DNA of 64,000 bases from Bog-532 sp963805255 (GCA_963805255.1 CAWDTK010000015.1:124001-188000), one strand, 5' to 3'. Positions 35,674-44,646 are shown, numbered from the stretch's first letter. The notes: generated by a model not told the origin, from the letters alone. A program made the numbers and translations.

Positions 35674-38463
35674 ATGGCCAGCCAGCAACCGAACACGCCC
35701 GGCCGGGGGCGCTTGCGGATCTACCTCGGCGCCGCCGCGGGAGTCGGCAAGACCTTCGACATGCTAAGCGAGGGCCACCGCCGGGCGGAACGCGGCACCG
35801 AGGTGGTGGTCGCCTTCGCCGAGACTCACGGCCGCCCGCACACCAGGGCGCTGCTCGACGGCCTGGAGGTCATCCCGCGTGCGCTGATCCCCTACCGGGG
35901 GGGCGCGTTCGAGGAGATGGACCTCGACGCCGTGCTGGCCCGGCACCCGGAGATCGCACTCGTCGACGAACTCGCGCACACCAACGTACCCGGGTCACGC
36001 AACGAGAAGCGGTGGCAGGATGTCGAGGAGATCCTCGACGCCGGCATCGACGTGATCTCCACCGTGAACGTCCAGCATCTCGAATCCCTCAACGACGTGG
36101 TGGAGAAGGTCACCGGCGTGCCGCAGCGGGAGGCGGTCCCGGACGCCGTGGTGCGCGCCGCCGACCAGGTCGAGCTGGTGGATATGACGCCCGAGGCGCT
36201 GCGGCGCCGGATGGCGCACGGGAACATCTACCCGGCCGAGAAGATCGATGCGGCGCTGACCAACTACTTCCGCACCGGCAACCTGACCGCGCTCCGCGAG
36301 CTCGCCCTGCTGTGGCTCGCGGACAAGGTGGACGAGGGCCTGCAGGCCTACCGGGCCGCGCACGGCATCCAGGGCACCTGGGAGGCCAGGGAGCGGGTGG
36401 TCGTCGCGCTCACCGGCGGTCCCGAGGGCGACACGCTCATCCGGCGCGCGGCGCGGATCGCCGCCCGGTCCACCGGCGGTGACCTGCTGGCCGTGCACGT
36501 CACCCGGGCCGACGGCCTGACCGGCGCAAGCCCGGCCGCGCTGGCCGGGCAGCGCCGGCTGGCCGAATCGCTCGGGGGCACCTACCACCAGGTGGTGGGC
36601 GAGAACATTCCGGACGCCCTGCTCACCTTCGCCCGGGCCGAGAACGCCACCCAGCTCGTGCTGGGCGCGAGCCGCCGCTCCTGGCTGTCGGCCCTGCTCA
36701 CCGGCCCGGGGATCGGCTCCCGGACGATTCACGGCTCGGGCGACATCGACGTGCACATCGTCACCCATCAGGAGATGGGCCGGCGCCGGGGACTCCTGCC
36801 GCGGACCCGCGGCAGCCTCACGGTGCGCCGCCGCCTGGCCGGCTTCGTGCTGGCCGCGCTGCTCGCTCCGGTGCTCACAGTGACGCTCGCGAACCTGCGC
36901 GGCAACGTCAACCTCACCAGCGACGTGCTCACGTTCCTGGTAGGCGTCATCGTCGTCGCGCTCGTCGGCGGGCTGATCCCGGCCCTGCTCGCGGCCTTCG
37001 CCGGGTCGCTGCTGCTCAACTACTACTTCACGCCGCCCATTCACCGGTTCACGATCGCCGACGTCAACAATGCGTGGGCCATCCTGGTCTTCGTCGTGGT
37101 GGCCATCCTGGTCAGCACGGTGGTGGACATCGCGGCGCGCCGGACCAAGCAGGCGGCCCGCGCCAGCGCCGAGTCGGAACTGCTCGTCACGACGGCGGGC
37201 AGTGTGCTGCGCGGCCAGCAGGCGCTGCCCGCGCTGCTGGAACAGATCCTTGAGTCGTTCGGCATGCGGTCGGTGAGCCTGCTGGAGTGCGTCACCGGTG
37301 ATTGCGACGACGGCAGCGAGCCGACCCGGGCCGCGTCCTCCGCGGCGAGCCGGATCCGCGGCGCCGGGAAGGGGTGGAATGCGGTGGCGACGGCCGGCAG
37401 CAAACCGGCGACCACGCCCGACAGCGCGGATGTGGAGGTGCCGGTCACCGATACGCTATCGCTGGCGCTGTGCGGGCGCCCGCTGCCCGCCGACGACCGG
37501 CGCTTGCTCGGGGCGTTCGCGGCTTACGCGGCGGCGGCCCTTGAGCAGCAGCGGCTCGCCGCCGAGGCGGAGGCGGCCAAGCCGATCGCGGAGGCCGACC
37601 GCATGCGCACAGCGCTGCTCGCTGCCGTCAGCCACGACCTGCGCACCCCGCTGGCCTCGGCGAAAGCGGCCGTCACGAGCCTGCGCTCACCGGAGGTCCA
37701 CTGGGACGCCGCTGACCGCGACGAACTGCTCGCCACGGCCGATGAATCGCTGGACCGGCTGGCCCGCCTCGTCGATAACCTGCTGGACATGAGCAGGCTG
37801 CAGGCCGGGGCGCTGTCACTGTTCCCCCGGCCAGTCGGAATAGACGAGATCGTCGCACGGTCCCTCGACGATCTCGGGCCGCGCAGCCGTTCGGTACTGG
37901 TGGACATACCGGAGTCGCTGCCGGAGGTCCGCGTCGACCCGGCCATCCTGGAACGGGTCGTCGTTAACGTCACAGAAAACGCGCTGCGCTACTCGCCGCC
38001 CGGCCAGCCGCCGCTGCTGACCGCCAGCACGCTCGGGGACCGCGTCGAGCTGCGGATCATCGACCGCGGGCCGGGCATCCCGGCGCAGGAGCGGGACCGG
38101 GTGTTCGTTCCGTTCCAGCGGCTCGGCGACACCGACAACACGACCGGCGTCGGTCTCGGCCTCGCGCTCTCCCGCGGCTTCACCGAGGCCATGGGCGGGA
38201 CGCTGACCACGGAGGACACCCCGGGCGGAGGCCTGACGATGACGCTATCGCTGCCGACCGTGGCGCAGGCGCCCGGGCCCGGCCCGGGTGAGGCGGAGCC
38301 GGGGCACCGCGAACGTGACGCCGGCCTCCCGGCGGCCGGCCAGGACTCCGGCGCCGCAGCCGACGGCCAGAACGGCAGGGCCGCACCGGCCCGCCACGAT
38401 ACCGGCGCCGCACCGGCTGGCCAGGACGCCGGCAGCCCGCCGGCCAGCCGGGCGGCTCGGTGA
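35674..38463 (+). CDS. kdpD: Potassium/turgor sensor histidine kinase KdpD
   Basis: The 929-residue kinase starts with the KdpD domain: GAAAGVGKTFDML (Walker A near residue 20) and VDELAHTNVPGSRNEKRWQDV. A universal-stress-like domain follows (about residues 230-355), then the DUF4118 membrane region with helices around residues 390-490, a GAF-like domain (about 500-615) and the kinase core. The phosphoacceptor His is near residue 654 in AVSHDLRTPLASAK; ATP-binding motifs are NVTENALRYSPPG and GVGLGLALSRG. The C-terminal 65 residues are a low-complexity Ala/Pro/Gly tail. The ATG at 35674 is preceded by GGAAGAGAGG. The gene overlaps kdpE by 4 bases. Confidence 0.95.
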   Translation: MASQQPNTPGRGRLRIYLGAAAGVGKTFDMLSEGHRRAERGTEVVVAFAETHGRPHTRALLDGLEVIPRALIPYRGGAFEEMDLDAVLARHPEIALVDELAHTNVPGSRNEKRWQDVEEILDAGIDVISTVNVQHLESLNDVVEKVTGVPQREAVPDAVVRAADQVELVDMTPEALRRRMAHGNIYPAEKIDAALTNYFRTGNLTALRELALLWLADKVDEGLQAYRAAHGIQGTWEARERVVVALTGGPEGDTLIRRAARIAARSTGGDLLAVHVTRADGLTGASPAALAGQRRLAESLGGTYHQVVGENIPDALLTFARAENATQLVLGASRRSWLSALLTGPGIGSRTIHGSGDIDVHIVTHQEMGRRRGLLPRTRGSLTVRRRLAGFVLAALLAPVLTVTLANLRGNVNLTSDVLTFLVGVIVVALVGGLIPALLAAFAGSLLLNYYFTPPIHRFTIADVNNAWAILVFVVVAILVSTVVDIAARRTKQAARASAESELLVTTAGSVLRGQQALPALLEQILESFGMRSVSLLECVTGDCDDGSEPTRAASSAASRIRGAGKGWNAVATAGSKPATTPDSADVEVPVTDTLSLALCGRPLPADDRRLLGAFAAYAAAALEQQRLAAEAEAAKPIAEADRMRTALLAAVSHDLRTPLASAKAAVTSLRSPEVHWDAADRDELLATADESLDRLARLVDNLLDMSRLQAGALSLFPRPVGIDEIVARSLDDLGPRSRSVLVDIPESLPEVRVDPAILERVVVNVTENALRYSPPGQPPLLTASTLGDRVELRIIDRGPGIPAQERDRVFVPFQRLGDTDNTTGVGLGLALSRGFTEAMGGTLTTEDTPGGGLTMTLSLPTVAQAPGPGPGEAEPGHRERDAGLPAAGQDSGAAADGQNGRAAPARHDTGAAPAGQDAGSPPASRAAR

Positions 38464-39254
38464 CCCGCGTCCTGGTCGTCGACGACGAACCGCAGATCCT
38501 GCGGGCGCTGCGGATCAACCTGCGCGTCCGGCAGTACGAGGTCTTCACCGCCGCCTCCGGGGCCGAGGCGCTGGAGGTCGCCGGCCGCCACCCGCCGGAC
38601 CTGGTCATCCTCGATCTTGGCCTGCCCGACCTGAGAGGCATCGACGTGATCCAGGGACTGCGCGGCTGGACGACCGCGCCCATCGTCGTGCTGTCCGGAC
38701 GGGCCGACAGCGCCGACAAGGTCGAGGCGCTCGACGCGGGCGCCGACGACTACGTCACGAAGCCGTTCTCGATGGACGAGCTGCTCGCCCGGATGCGCGC
38801 CGCGATGCGCCGGTCCGGCACGCCGGACGACCTGCCGCGGATCCGGCTCGGCAACCTCGTCGTCGACCTGGCCGCCAAACGGGTCGAGCACGCGGCCACG
38901 GCAAGTATCAGCCGGACCGGCAGCCGAACGGGCCCGGATACGGGCACCGGCGACGGCACGGCCGGGTCCGGCGGGGACATCCGGCTCACCCCGACCGAGT
39001 GGCACCTGCTGGAAGTCCTGCTCCGGTACCCGGGCAAGCTGCTGAGCCAGCAGCAACTGCTCACCGAGGTCTGGGGACCCGGGTACGTCAGCGCCACCGG
39101 GAACCTGCGCCTGTATATGGCCCAGCTGCGCCGCAAGCTGGAACCAGACCCGGCCCGCCCGCGCTGGCTGATCACCGAGCCGGGCATGGGGTACCGATAC
39201 CAGCCGGACCCCAGCGACGACCCGGACACCGGCGGAAAAGTCACCCGGCCGTGA
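38460..39254 (+). CDS. kdpE: Response regulator KdpE
   Basis: The 264-residue KdpE starts at a GTG that overlaps the kdpD stop (GTGA). Receiver motifs are VVDDEPQILRALRINLRVRQYEVF, VILDLGLPDLRG and ADDYVTKPFSM; the DNA-binding winged helix includes EWHLLEVLLRYPGKLLSQQQLLTEVWGPGYVSATGNLRLYMAQLRRKLEPDPARPRW... in its final 70 residues. A Gly/Thr insertion of about 25 residues precedes the winged helix. KdpE activates kdp transcription when KdpD phosphorylates it. It is closely similar to the regulator at 33955. Confidence 0.96.
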   Translation: MTRVLVVDDEPQILRALRINLRVRQYEVFTAASGAEALEVAGRHPPDLVILDLGLPDLRGIDVIQGLRGWTTAPIVVLSGRADSADKVEALDAGADDYVTKPFSMDELLARMRAAMRRSGTPDDLPRIRLGNLVVDLAAKRVEHAATASISRTGSRTGPDTGTGDGTAGSGGDIRLTPTEWHLLEVLLRYPGKLLSQQQLLTEVWGPGYVSATGNLRLYMAQLRRKLEPDPARPRWLITEPGMGYRYQPDPSDDPDTGGKVTRP

Positions 39255-39282
39255 CATCACGGCGCTGAACCGGGGGGCAGTA

Positions 39283-41124
39283 TCAGGATTCGGGTTTCAC
39301 CGTCCAGGTGGTGGGGCGGAAGCGGATGCGGCAGACGACCACGTTACCGGTGCCGCGCCGGATGGCCCGGTCCAGGACCACCCCGCGCTGGTTGTGCAGG
39401 ATCCACTCCCACGGCCGCATCGGCTCCAGTTCCGCGATGAGCACGACGAGCCTGCATTGCCGGTTCTCGTCCTCCAGCTTGCGCAGGTATCCGACGATCG
39501 GCGGCCCCAGCGAGCGGCGCGCCGAATGCAGGGTGACCAGCGGGACCTTCACCCCCCACTGGGACCAGCTACGCCTGAACCTGGCCTCGGCGTCTTCGTC
39601 GTCCGGGTCGTCGTAGACGATGTTGACCGCGGTGACGTCGTCGCTGAGCGACAGCGCGGCGGAGATCGCCTCTTCGGTCAGCCGCGACAGTCCGAGGACG
39701 GGCACCACGACCAGCGACTTCTCCCGGTGCGGGGAAGGCGGCATCTTTCCGATCCCCAGCACCGCCCCGATCCGGTCGTAGGCGCGGTGCACCCCGGCGA
39801 AGGTCGCGACGAGCAGCGGGATGATCAGGACGACCACCCAGGCGCCCTCGGTGAACTTGCTGATCAGCTCGATGATGATGACCACGAACGTGAGCACCGC
39901 ACCGATCCCGTTGATCGCGGCGCGGCGGCCCCAGCCAGGCTGTCGTCCGGCACGCCAATGCCGGACCATGCCGGCCTGCGACAGCGTGAAGCCGACGAAC
40001 ACCCCGATGGCGAATAGCGGAATGAGCGCCTGCGTATTACCCTCCGACGCGACCAGCAGCGCCGCGGCCGCGACTGCGAGCACGCACACGCCGTAGCGGT
40101 GCACCTGGCGTTCGGCCTTGAGGTGGAAGACGTGCGGCAGGAAGTTGTCCTTGGCGACCAGGCTGGCCAGCACCGGCAGGCCGCCGAACGAGGTGTTGGC
40201 GGCGAGCGCCAGCAGGACCAGGGTGATCAGCTGGATCACGTAGAACAGCACGCCGCCGCCCACGCCCACCTTGGTCAGCTCGGCCAGCACAGTCTCCTGC
40301 CCAGCCGGTGTCACGTTGAACTTGCGGATCAGCACGGCCAGGCCGAGCAGCATGACGCCCAGGATGATGCCGAGCCACATCTCGGTGTGCTGGGCTCGGT
40401 GCTCGCGCGGCTTGCGGAACTCGGGTACCGCGTTGGCGATCGCCTCCACACCGGTCAGCGCCGAGCAGCCGGACGCGAACGCCCTCAGGATCAGCAGCAC
40501 GCCCACCGTCTCCGTCACGCTGGGCAGGTTGTGCGCTGGCGCGACGGCCGGATGGGAGCGGACCAGGCCGGCCACGATGACCACCGCCATCGCCGCGATG
40601 AACGCGACGGTGGGGATGATGAACAGCCGGGCGGATTCGGCCACCCCCCACAGGTTGGCCCCGGTGATCAGGGCCAGCGCCGCCAGGCACAGCCAGACCC
40701 GGCTGCCGTAAAGACCGGGGAAAGCCGAGGTGAAGGCCTCGATCCCGGCCGAGACGCCGACTGCCGCGTTGAGGATGTAATCGACGATCAGCGATGCGGC
40801 CGCGACCAGGCTCGGCATGGTGCCCAGATGCCGCTTGGCCACGGCGTAGGCGCCGCCGCCACCGGGAAACGCGGCGATGACCTGGCGGTAGGAGATCACC
40901 AGGACCGCGAGCAGGACGACGATCGCGATCGTGATGGGCAGCGTGTACCGCAGGCCGGCGGCACCCGCCGTGACCAGGACGATGAGGATGGCCTCGGGTC
41001 CATAGGCCACCGAGGACAGCGCGTCCAGCGACAGGGCGGCGAGTCCCTCCAGGGCGGTCAGCCGGTGCCGTTCATCTTCATCGCTGCTGGCGGGGCGAGC
41101 CGCCGTCGCGTCGCTCGTCGTCAT
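39283..41124 (-). CDS. APC-superfamily permease resembling KimA/YdaO potassium importer
   Basis: The 613-residue protein has about 12 membrane helices. The N-terminal motif LTALEGLAALSLDALSSVAYGPEA and EFRKPREHRAQHTEMWLGI fit the APC family. A cytosolic domain of about 150 residues follows the last helix (SLVVVPVLGLSRLTEEAISAALSLSDDVTAVNIVYDD). This organisation is that of KimA (formerly YdaO), a high-affinity K+ importer controlled by c-di-AMP in Firmicutes. Its place beside the kdp genes supports a K+ role, though an amino-acid permease is possible. The ATG at 41124 starts it. It is convergent with kdpE, with 28 bases between stops. Confidence 0.85.
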   Translation of the reverse strand: MTTSDATAARPASSDEDERHRLTALEGLAALSLDALSSVAYGPEAILIVLVTAGAAGLRYTLPITIAIVVLLAVLVISYRQVIAAFPGGGGAYAVAKRHLGTMPSLVAAASLIVDYILNAAVGVSAGIEAFTSAFPGLYGSRVWLCLAALALITGANLWGVAESARLFIIPTVAFIAAMAVVIVAGLVRSHPAVAPAHNLPSVTETVGVLLILRAFASGCSALTGVEAIANAVPEFRKPREHRAQHTEMWLGIILGVMLLGLAVLIRKFNVTPAGQETVLAELTKVGVGGGVLFYVIQLITLVLLALAANTSFGGLPVLASLVAKDNFLPHVFHLKAERQVHRYGVCVLAVAAAALLVASEGNTQALIPLFAIGVFVGFTLSQAGMVRHWRAGRQPGWGRRAAINGIGAVLTFVVIIIELISKFTEGAWVVVLIIPLLVATFAGVHRAYDRIGAVLGIGKMPPSPHREKSLVVVPVLGLSRLTEEAISAALSLSDDVTAVNIVYDDPDDEDAEARFRRSWSQWGVKVPLVTLHSARRSLGPPIVGYLRKLEDENRQCRLVVLIAELEPMRPWEWILHNQRGVVLDRAIRRGTGNVVVCRIRFRPTTWTVKPES

Positions 41125-41211
41125 CAAGGCACATACAAGCACGCGTCCCCGGCCGCCCCGCACCCGGCCCGGCGGGACGCCGGGCCGGGCGGGCCCGCGG
41201 GGCACGCAGGG

Positions 41212-41302
41212 CCTCGTTCGCTGCGGGACTCCCAGCCGGGCCCCGTTCGCGGGACTCCCAGCCGGGCCCCGTTCGCTGCGGGACTCCCAGCCGGGCCCGC
41301 TC
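41212..41302. repeat. 25-29-bp direct repeat, three copies
   Basis: Three units share CGGGACTCCCAGCCGGGCCC; the middle unit lacks the CTGC found between the others. They lie 90-180 bases upstream of the KimA-like start. Confidence 0.85.
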
Positions 41303-41410
41303 GGGACGAATCATCACCCAGCAGCATGCGGAATACCGCGCGCAATGACGCTTACGCACGCAAAGGGCGATTTTCTGAAAACAAGTGCACGCACAACTGC
41401 GGCCAACTCG

Positions 41411-41430
41411 GCGGGAAACCATATTCCCGC
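41411..41430. promoter_or_regulatory. Inverted repeat, candidate operator
   Basis: GCGGGAA and TTCCCGC flank a 6-base spacer, 165 bases upstream of the LacI-type gene. The same half-site recurs in the palindrome at 44154-44171. Confidence 0.35.
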
Positions 41431-41594
41431 TAAAAAGACAATGTTGTATTAGCCGCGAAGCCCCCTTTTGTAGCACACTTGGCGCTGGGGGGAACCGCGG
41501 CCCCGGACATGCCCGTCAAGAAGGCGGATGACCACGCCCGGCCGCGCGGGAACTGCCGTATCAAGCGGCATGGATCGCGCGGCGGGCGGGGAGT

Positions 41595-42881
41595 ATGACG
41601 CCGGAGCAGGCAGGCGGCCAGCCCAACGTTCCCGCAATGCGACCGAGAGGAACATGGGAAGCAGCCATGGTCAGCGATCTTGACAGCCGGCCCCGCGACC
41701 GCACGCACGGCATACCGGGCCAGCCGGGTGAACCTTCCGGCCCCGGTGGTCCCGATGCCCACTGTGCCGCTGGCGGCCACGGGCCCGGCGGGCCTGCTGG
41801 ATCCGGCGGGGCCGCCACCCCGGCTGGGCCTGGCGGCACGATCGGGGCGGCCGCGGCCGCGGAGCCCATCGTGCGGGGCGGCCACGGCCGGCCCACCATG
41901 AAGGACGTGGCGACCCGCGCTGGGGTGGCGCTCAAGACCGTGTCCCGGGTGGTCAACGACGAACCTGGCGTGACCCCGGAAACGGCCAGCCGCGTCCGCA
42001 ACGCCATCAACGAGCTTGGCTTCCGCCGCAACGACAGCGCCCGGCTGCTGCGGAAGGGGCAGACCGCCTCCATTGGGCTCATCATGGAAGACATTGGCGA
42101 CCCGTTCTACTCCGCGCTATCGCGCGCCGTGGAAGATGTGGCGCACTGGAACGGCTCACTGCTTTTCACCGGATCGAGTGATGAGGATCCGCAGCGCGAG
42201 CAGGAGCTGGTCCTCGCCTTGTGCGCGCGGCGCGTTGACGGGCTGATCGTCATTCCCGCCTCGGGCGATCACCGGTATCTGCTGCCGGAAATCGCGGCCG
42301 GGGTCGCGTCGGTATTCGTGGACCGCCCGGCCGGGATGATCGAGGCCGACGCGGTCCTCGCTGACAACGTTGGCGGCACACGCACCGGCGTGACCCACCT
42401 GATCCGGCAGGGGCACCGCCGGATCGGGTTCATCGGGGATAACCCGAACATCTACACGGCCGCCCAGCGCCACCGGGGCTATCAGGAAGCGATGGCCGGA
42501 GCCGGTCTCGAGGCCGGCCCGTCCTGGGTGTCCATGGCCAAGCCCACGCCGGACGGAATCAGGGACGCGCTGAACCGGATGCTGGCGGGCCCGTCGCCGG
42601 TCACGGCGCTCTTCTGCGGAAATAGCCGGATCACCGTCCTGGCGCTGCGGGAGATCGCCACCGCGGGCCGGCGGATCGCGCTGGTGGGATTCGACGACTT
42701 CGAGCTCGCGGACCTGCTGAGCCCCGGCGTGACGGTCGTGGCGCAGGACCCGGGCGAGATGGGCCGCCGGGCGACGGAGATGCTCTTCGGGCGGCTGGCG
42801 GGCGCGCGAGGTCCCGCGGAGTACGTCGAACTCGGGACCCGGCTGATCGTGCGCGGTTCGGGCGAAATCCGCCCGGACTGA
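41595..42881 (+). CDS. LacI-family transcriptional regulator with long N-terminal extension
   Basis: The LacI helix-turn-helix reads TMKDVATRAGVALKTVSRVVNDEPGVTPETASRV, starting about 100 residues into the frame. The periplasmic-binding-like sensor domain follows (SIGLIMEDIGDPFYSALSRAVEDVA, GFIGDNPNIYTAAQRHRGYQEAM, ALVGFDDFELADLLSPGVTVV). Starts at 41595 and 41667 give an unusual Gly/Pro/Ala-rich leader of 75-100 residues; the ATG at 41898 would give a normal 327-residue LacI protein. Which start is used cannot be decided. The ligand is probably a sugar; no transport genes are adjacent. Confidence 0.9.
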   Translation: MTPEQAGGQPNVPAMRPRGTWEAAMVSDLDSRPRDRTHGIPGQPGEPSGPGGPDAHCAAGGHGPGGPAGSGGAATPAGPGGTIGAAAAAEPIVRGGHGRPTMKDVATRAGVALKTVSRVVNDEPGVTPETASRVRNAINELGFRRNDSARLLRKGQTASIGLIMEDIGDPFYSALSRAVEDVAHWNGSLLFTGSSDEDPQREQELVLALCARRVDGLIVIPASGDHRYLLPEIAAGVASVFVDRPAGMIEADAVLADNVGGTRTGVTHLIRQGHRRIGFIGDNPNIYTAAQRHRGYQEAMAGAGLEAGPSWVSMAKPTPDGIRDALNRMLAGPSPVTALFCGNSRITVLALREIATAGRRIALVGFDDFELADLLSPGVTVVAQDPGEMGRRATEMLFGRLAGARGPAEYVELGTRLIVRGSGEIRPD

Positions 42882-42914
42882 GTTAGCCGGACTGAGTTAG
42901 CCGGACTGAGTTAG
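42873..42914. repeat. 14-bp tandem repeat spanning the LacI stop codon
   Basis: Three copies of CCGGACTGAGTTAG. The first holds the LacI stop; the last reaches the end of the convergent small membrane protein gene. Each copy carries a TGA and a TAG. Confidence 0.92.
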
Positions 42915-43087
42915 AGGGTCGCGACGAGGACGCCGATCACGATCAGGGCGCACACGACGGCGGCCACGATGATGATCGTCCGGTTGAACGACGCGCGCCG
43001 TCCCGGCGCGAAGTCATCGTCGGGGCGCTGCGCGAAGGCGCGAAAACTGGCCGTACTCGCGCTTGGGTCATTGTCTGTCTCCGGCAT
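42911..43087 (-). CDS. Small membrane protein of unknown function (58 aa)
   Basis: The protein has a polar N-terminus of about 35 residues (MPETDNDPSASTASFRAFA) and a single C-terminal membrane helix (TIIIVAAVVCALIVIGVLVATL). Starts at 43087 (ATG) and 43096 (GTG) are both possible. It is convergent with the LacI gene. The tail-anchored shape suggests an inner-membrane regulator or stabiliser; no family is recognised. Confidence 0.6.
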   Translation of the reverse strand: MPETDNDPSASTASFRAFAQRPDDDFAPGRRASFNRTIIIVAAVVCALIVIGVLVATL

Positions 43088-43451
43088 GCGCGTCACTCTA
43101 GCTGGTCAGGGGCTTGCCACAGGCGGGGAAGACGTCAATTGACCGCAACTTTCGCGATTCTGCCGCGGCGGGACGTCAGGTGGCGATCCGGGTACACGCG
43201 GGACACTAACGGACTGAGCATGCTTATGGCCGGATACGGACATACGTGCCGATCTGACTGCTACGCTCTGTCCCGCGACGGCAGTCCCGCGGGAGCACGC
43301 AGGTCTGCTCGTCTGCGGTCGTGGACGCCCGCACTCTCCCGGGCTGCTCCGCCAGCTGGCGGGCGCGCCCGCGAAGGCCGCCCTTCCCGCCAAGGCAGGA
43401 CCGGGCCAGCCGGCCGGTCCCGCTCGGGGTAGCCGGCCGGTCCCGCCACGG
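43088..43451. other. Intergenic region, no gene recognised
   Basis: The stretch from the small membrane protein to the lrp stop shows no convincing gene. The part at 43137-43260 is AT-richer and may contain the promoter of the small membrane protein gene. Confidence 0.4.
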
Positions 43452-43943
43452 CTAGCTGCGGGGTAAGCGGGCGGTTTCGCCCGCGGCGGCGGACGGCACG
43501 GGGCCGCCGGTCCGGTCGACTAGCCGGGACATGACGATCACGCTTCTGGTGCGGGTGGTGAACGGCTCGGCCCTGATCCGCTCGACGACCTGCTCGAAGT
43601 GGCCCACGTCGGCGGCCTGGATGTGCAGCAGGGCGTCCGCTTCGCCGGTGACCGTGCACGCCCCCACGACCTCGGGATACCGGCGCACCGCCGCCCTGAT
43701 ATCCGCCGGGGAGGTGAGCGCGCGGCAGAACAGTTCCACGTAGGCTTCCGTCGTCCAGCCGAGCGCCGCCGGGTCGACCCGCGCCGAGAATCCCGTGATC
43801 GCGCCGGACTCCCGCAGCCGGTCCACCCGGCGCTTGACCGCGGGCGCGGACAGCCCGACGAAGGCGCCGATGGTCGCGTAACTGGCCCGCGCGTCCTCGA
43901 TCAGGGCCGCCACGATCCGTTCGTCGATCTTGTCCAGGCTCAT
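43452..43943 (-). CDS. Lrp/AsnC-family transcriptional regulator
   Basis: The 163-residue protein has the AsnC-type helix-turn-helix (LDKIDERIVAALIEDARASYATIGAFVGLSAPAVKRRVDRLRESGAITGFSARVDP) and the RAM ligand-binding domain (AYVELFCRALTSPADIRAAVRRYPEVVGACTVTGEADALLHIQAADVGHFEQVVERIR). Such regulators respond to amino acids. A similar Lrp often sits beside ddaH-rocD in actinobacteria, and that pair is in this window at 58.5 kb, but a link is only inference. The 20-residue C-terminal tail is not conserved. Confidence 0.93.
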   Translation of the reverse strand: MSLDKIDERIVAALIEDARASYATIGAFVGLSAPAVKRRVDRLRESGAITGFSARVDPAALGWTTEAYVELFCRALTSPADIRAAVRRYPEVVGACTVTGEADALLHIQAADVGHFEQVVERIRAEPFTTRTRSVIVMSRLVDRTGGPVPSAAAGETARLPRS

Positions 43944-44081
43944 GGCCGGCTACTCCGGAAAGGCGCACCCGGCACCGTGGGGAGGGCCACCGGCGCGCGG
44001 GAATAGATGCGGGTCACAACGTCCGATCATGGCACTCCCCTTAGCCTGGGTTGGCCAGCCCGGATCGGCCGGAAAATACGA

Positions 44082-44123
44082 ACGGGCCTGTAACGGCCGC
44101 GTACGCGGCCGTTACAGGCCCGT
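44082..44123. terminator. 42-bp perfect palindrome
   Basis: Two 21-bp arms pair perfectly with no spacer (core GCGTACGC). As RNA this forms a stem of at least 19 bp. It could terminate transcripts from both sides or be extruded as a cruciform. Confidence 0.75.
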
Positions 44124-44153
44124 GCCCCGGTCAGGGCGGCTCCGGCCTATCCG

Positions 44154-44171
44154 GGCGGGAAATTTCCCGCC
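44154..44171. promoter_or_regulatory. 18-bp perfect palindrome, candidate operator
   Basis: GGCGGGAAATTTCCCGCC, about 210 bases upstream of the lrp start. Its GCGGGAA half-site matches that at 41411. Confidence 0.4.
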
Positions 44172-44188
44172 GGTGGGCCGGACGTAGA

Positions 44189-44220
44189 AGAGGCCCGACG
44201 TCCCGCTTTCGCCGGGCCTC
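44189..44220. terminator. Hairpin following the palindromes
   Basis: GAGGCCCG pairs with CGGGCCTC around a loop of about 16 bases; a weaker stem than the 42-bp palindrome. Confidence 0.5.
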
Positions 44221-44355
44221 ATAACTGTGACGCGGCCGTTCTGCAGGTGGTTTACACGTCGGCCAGCTAACTTTCCGGACAGCCCGAAGACGCCGGCCCA
44301 GCACGGGCGTCGCCCCAGCAGGAGCGCGGACCTCCAGGTGCAGGCCGCCGCCGGC

Positions 44356-44414
44356 GAGGTGCAGGGTGGCGAGGTGCAGGGTGGCGAGGTGCAGGGTGGC
44401 GAGGTGCAGGGTGG
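44356..44414. repeat. 15-bp tandem repeat, four copies
   Basis: Three full copies and one nearly full copy of GAGGTGCAGGGTGGC just downstream of the alpha/beta-hydrolase remnant. Confidence 0.9.
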
Positions 44415-44432
44415 ATCGCACCCGATCATCAT

Positions 44433-44615
44433 GGACTCAAGAACGGTCGCGAGCCAGGCGTGCACCTCGCCGATCCGGTTCTGCGGCAGGGTCGGGTGCC
44501 CACCGCGGCCGGGCAGCCGGGCCTCCACGCCCGGGATGTGGGCCGCAGGCCACGGCCAGCACCCCGGCCGTCGGGGGTCCGGACGGTCCGCTGTACCGGC
44601 TGCGCGTCCACGGAC
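44433..44615 (-). pseudogene. Internally deleted alpha/beta-hydrolase remnant
   Basis: The minus strand reads QRTVRTPDGR, a typical N-terminal start of an alpha/beta hydrolase, and then in another frame AAHIPGVEARL and RIGEVHAWLATV, which match the C-terminal helix region of the same family. The catalytic middle (nucleophile elbow, acid) is absent. This looks like two ends of one gene joined by a large deletion with a frameshift. Confidence 0.45.
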
Positions 44616-44646
44616 GCCGCGCCAGCGGACGCGCACCGCCGGGCGA

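Larger units (their letters stand above)
41125..41594. promoter_or_regulatory. Divergent control region with repeats and inverted repeat
   Basis: A 470-base region between the KimA-like gene and the LacI gene. It has three copies of a 25-29-bp direct repeat (41212-41302) and AT-richer sequence at 41380-41490. The inverted repeat GCGGGAA-N6-TTCCCGC at 41411-41430 is a candidate operator. No convincing c-di-AMP riboswitch was seen. Confidence 0.45.
43944..44646. other. Intergenic region with hairpins, a tandem repeat and a gene remnant
   Basis: Contains a 42-bp perfect palindrome (44082-44123), an 18-bp palindrome (44154-44171), a third hairpin (44189-44220), a 15-bp tandem repeat (44356-44414) and an alpha/beta-hydrolase remnant (44433-44615, minus). 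No intact gene. Confidence 0.7.

Noticed and set aside
41125..41594. A c-di-AMP (ydaO-type) riboswitch upstream of the KimA-like gene
   Set aside because: I looked for the conserved core elements on the minus strand and did not find them; the region is dominated by direct repeats.
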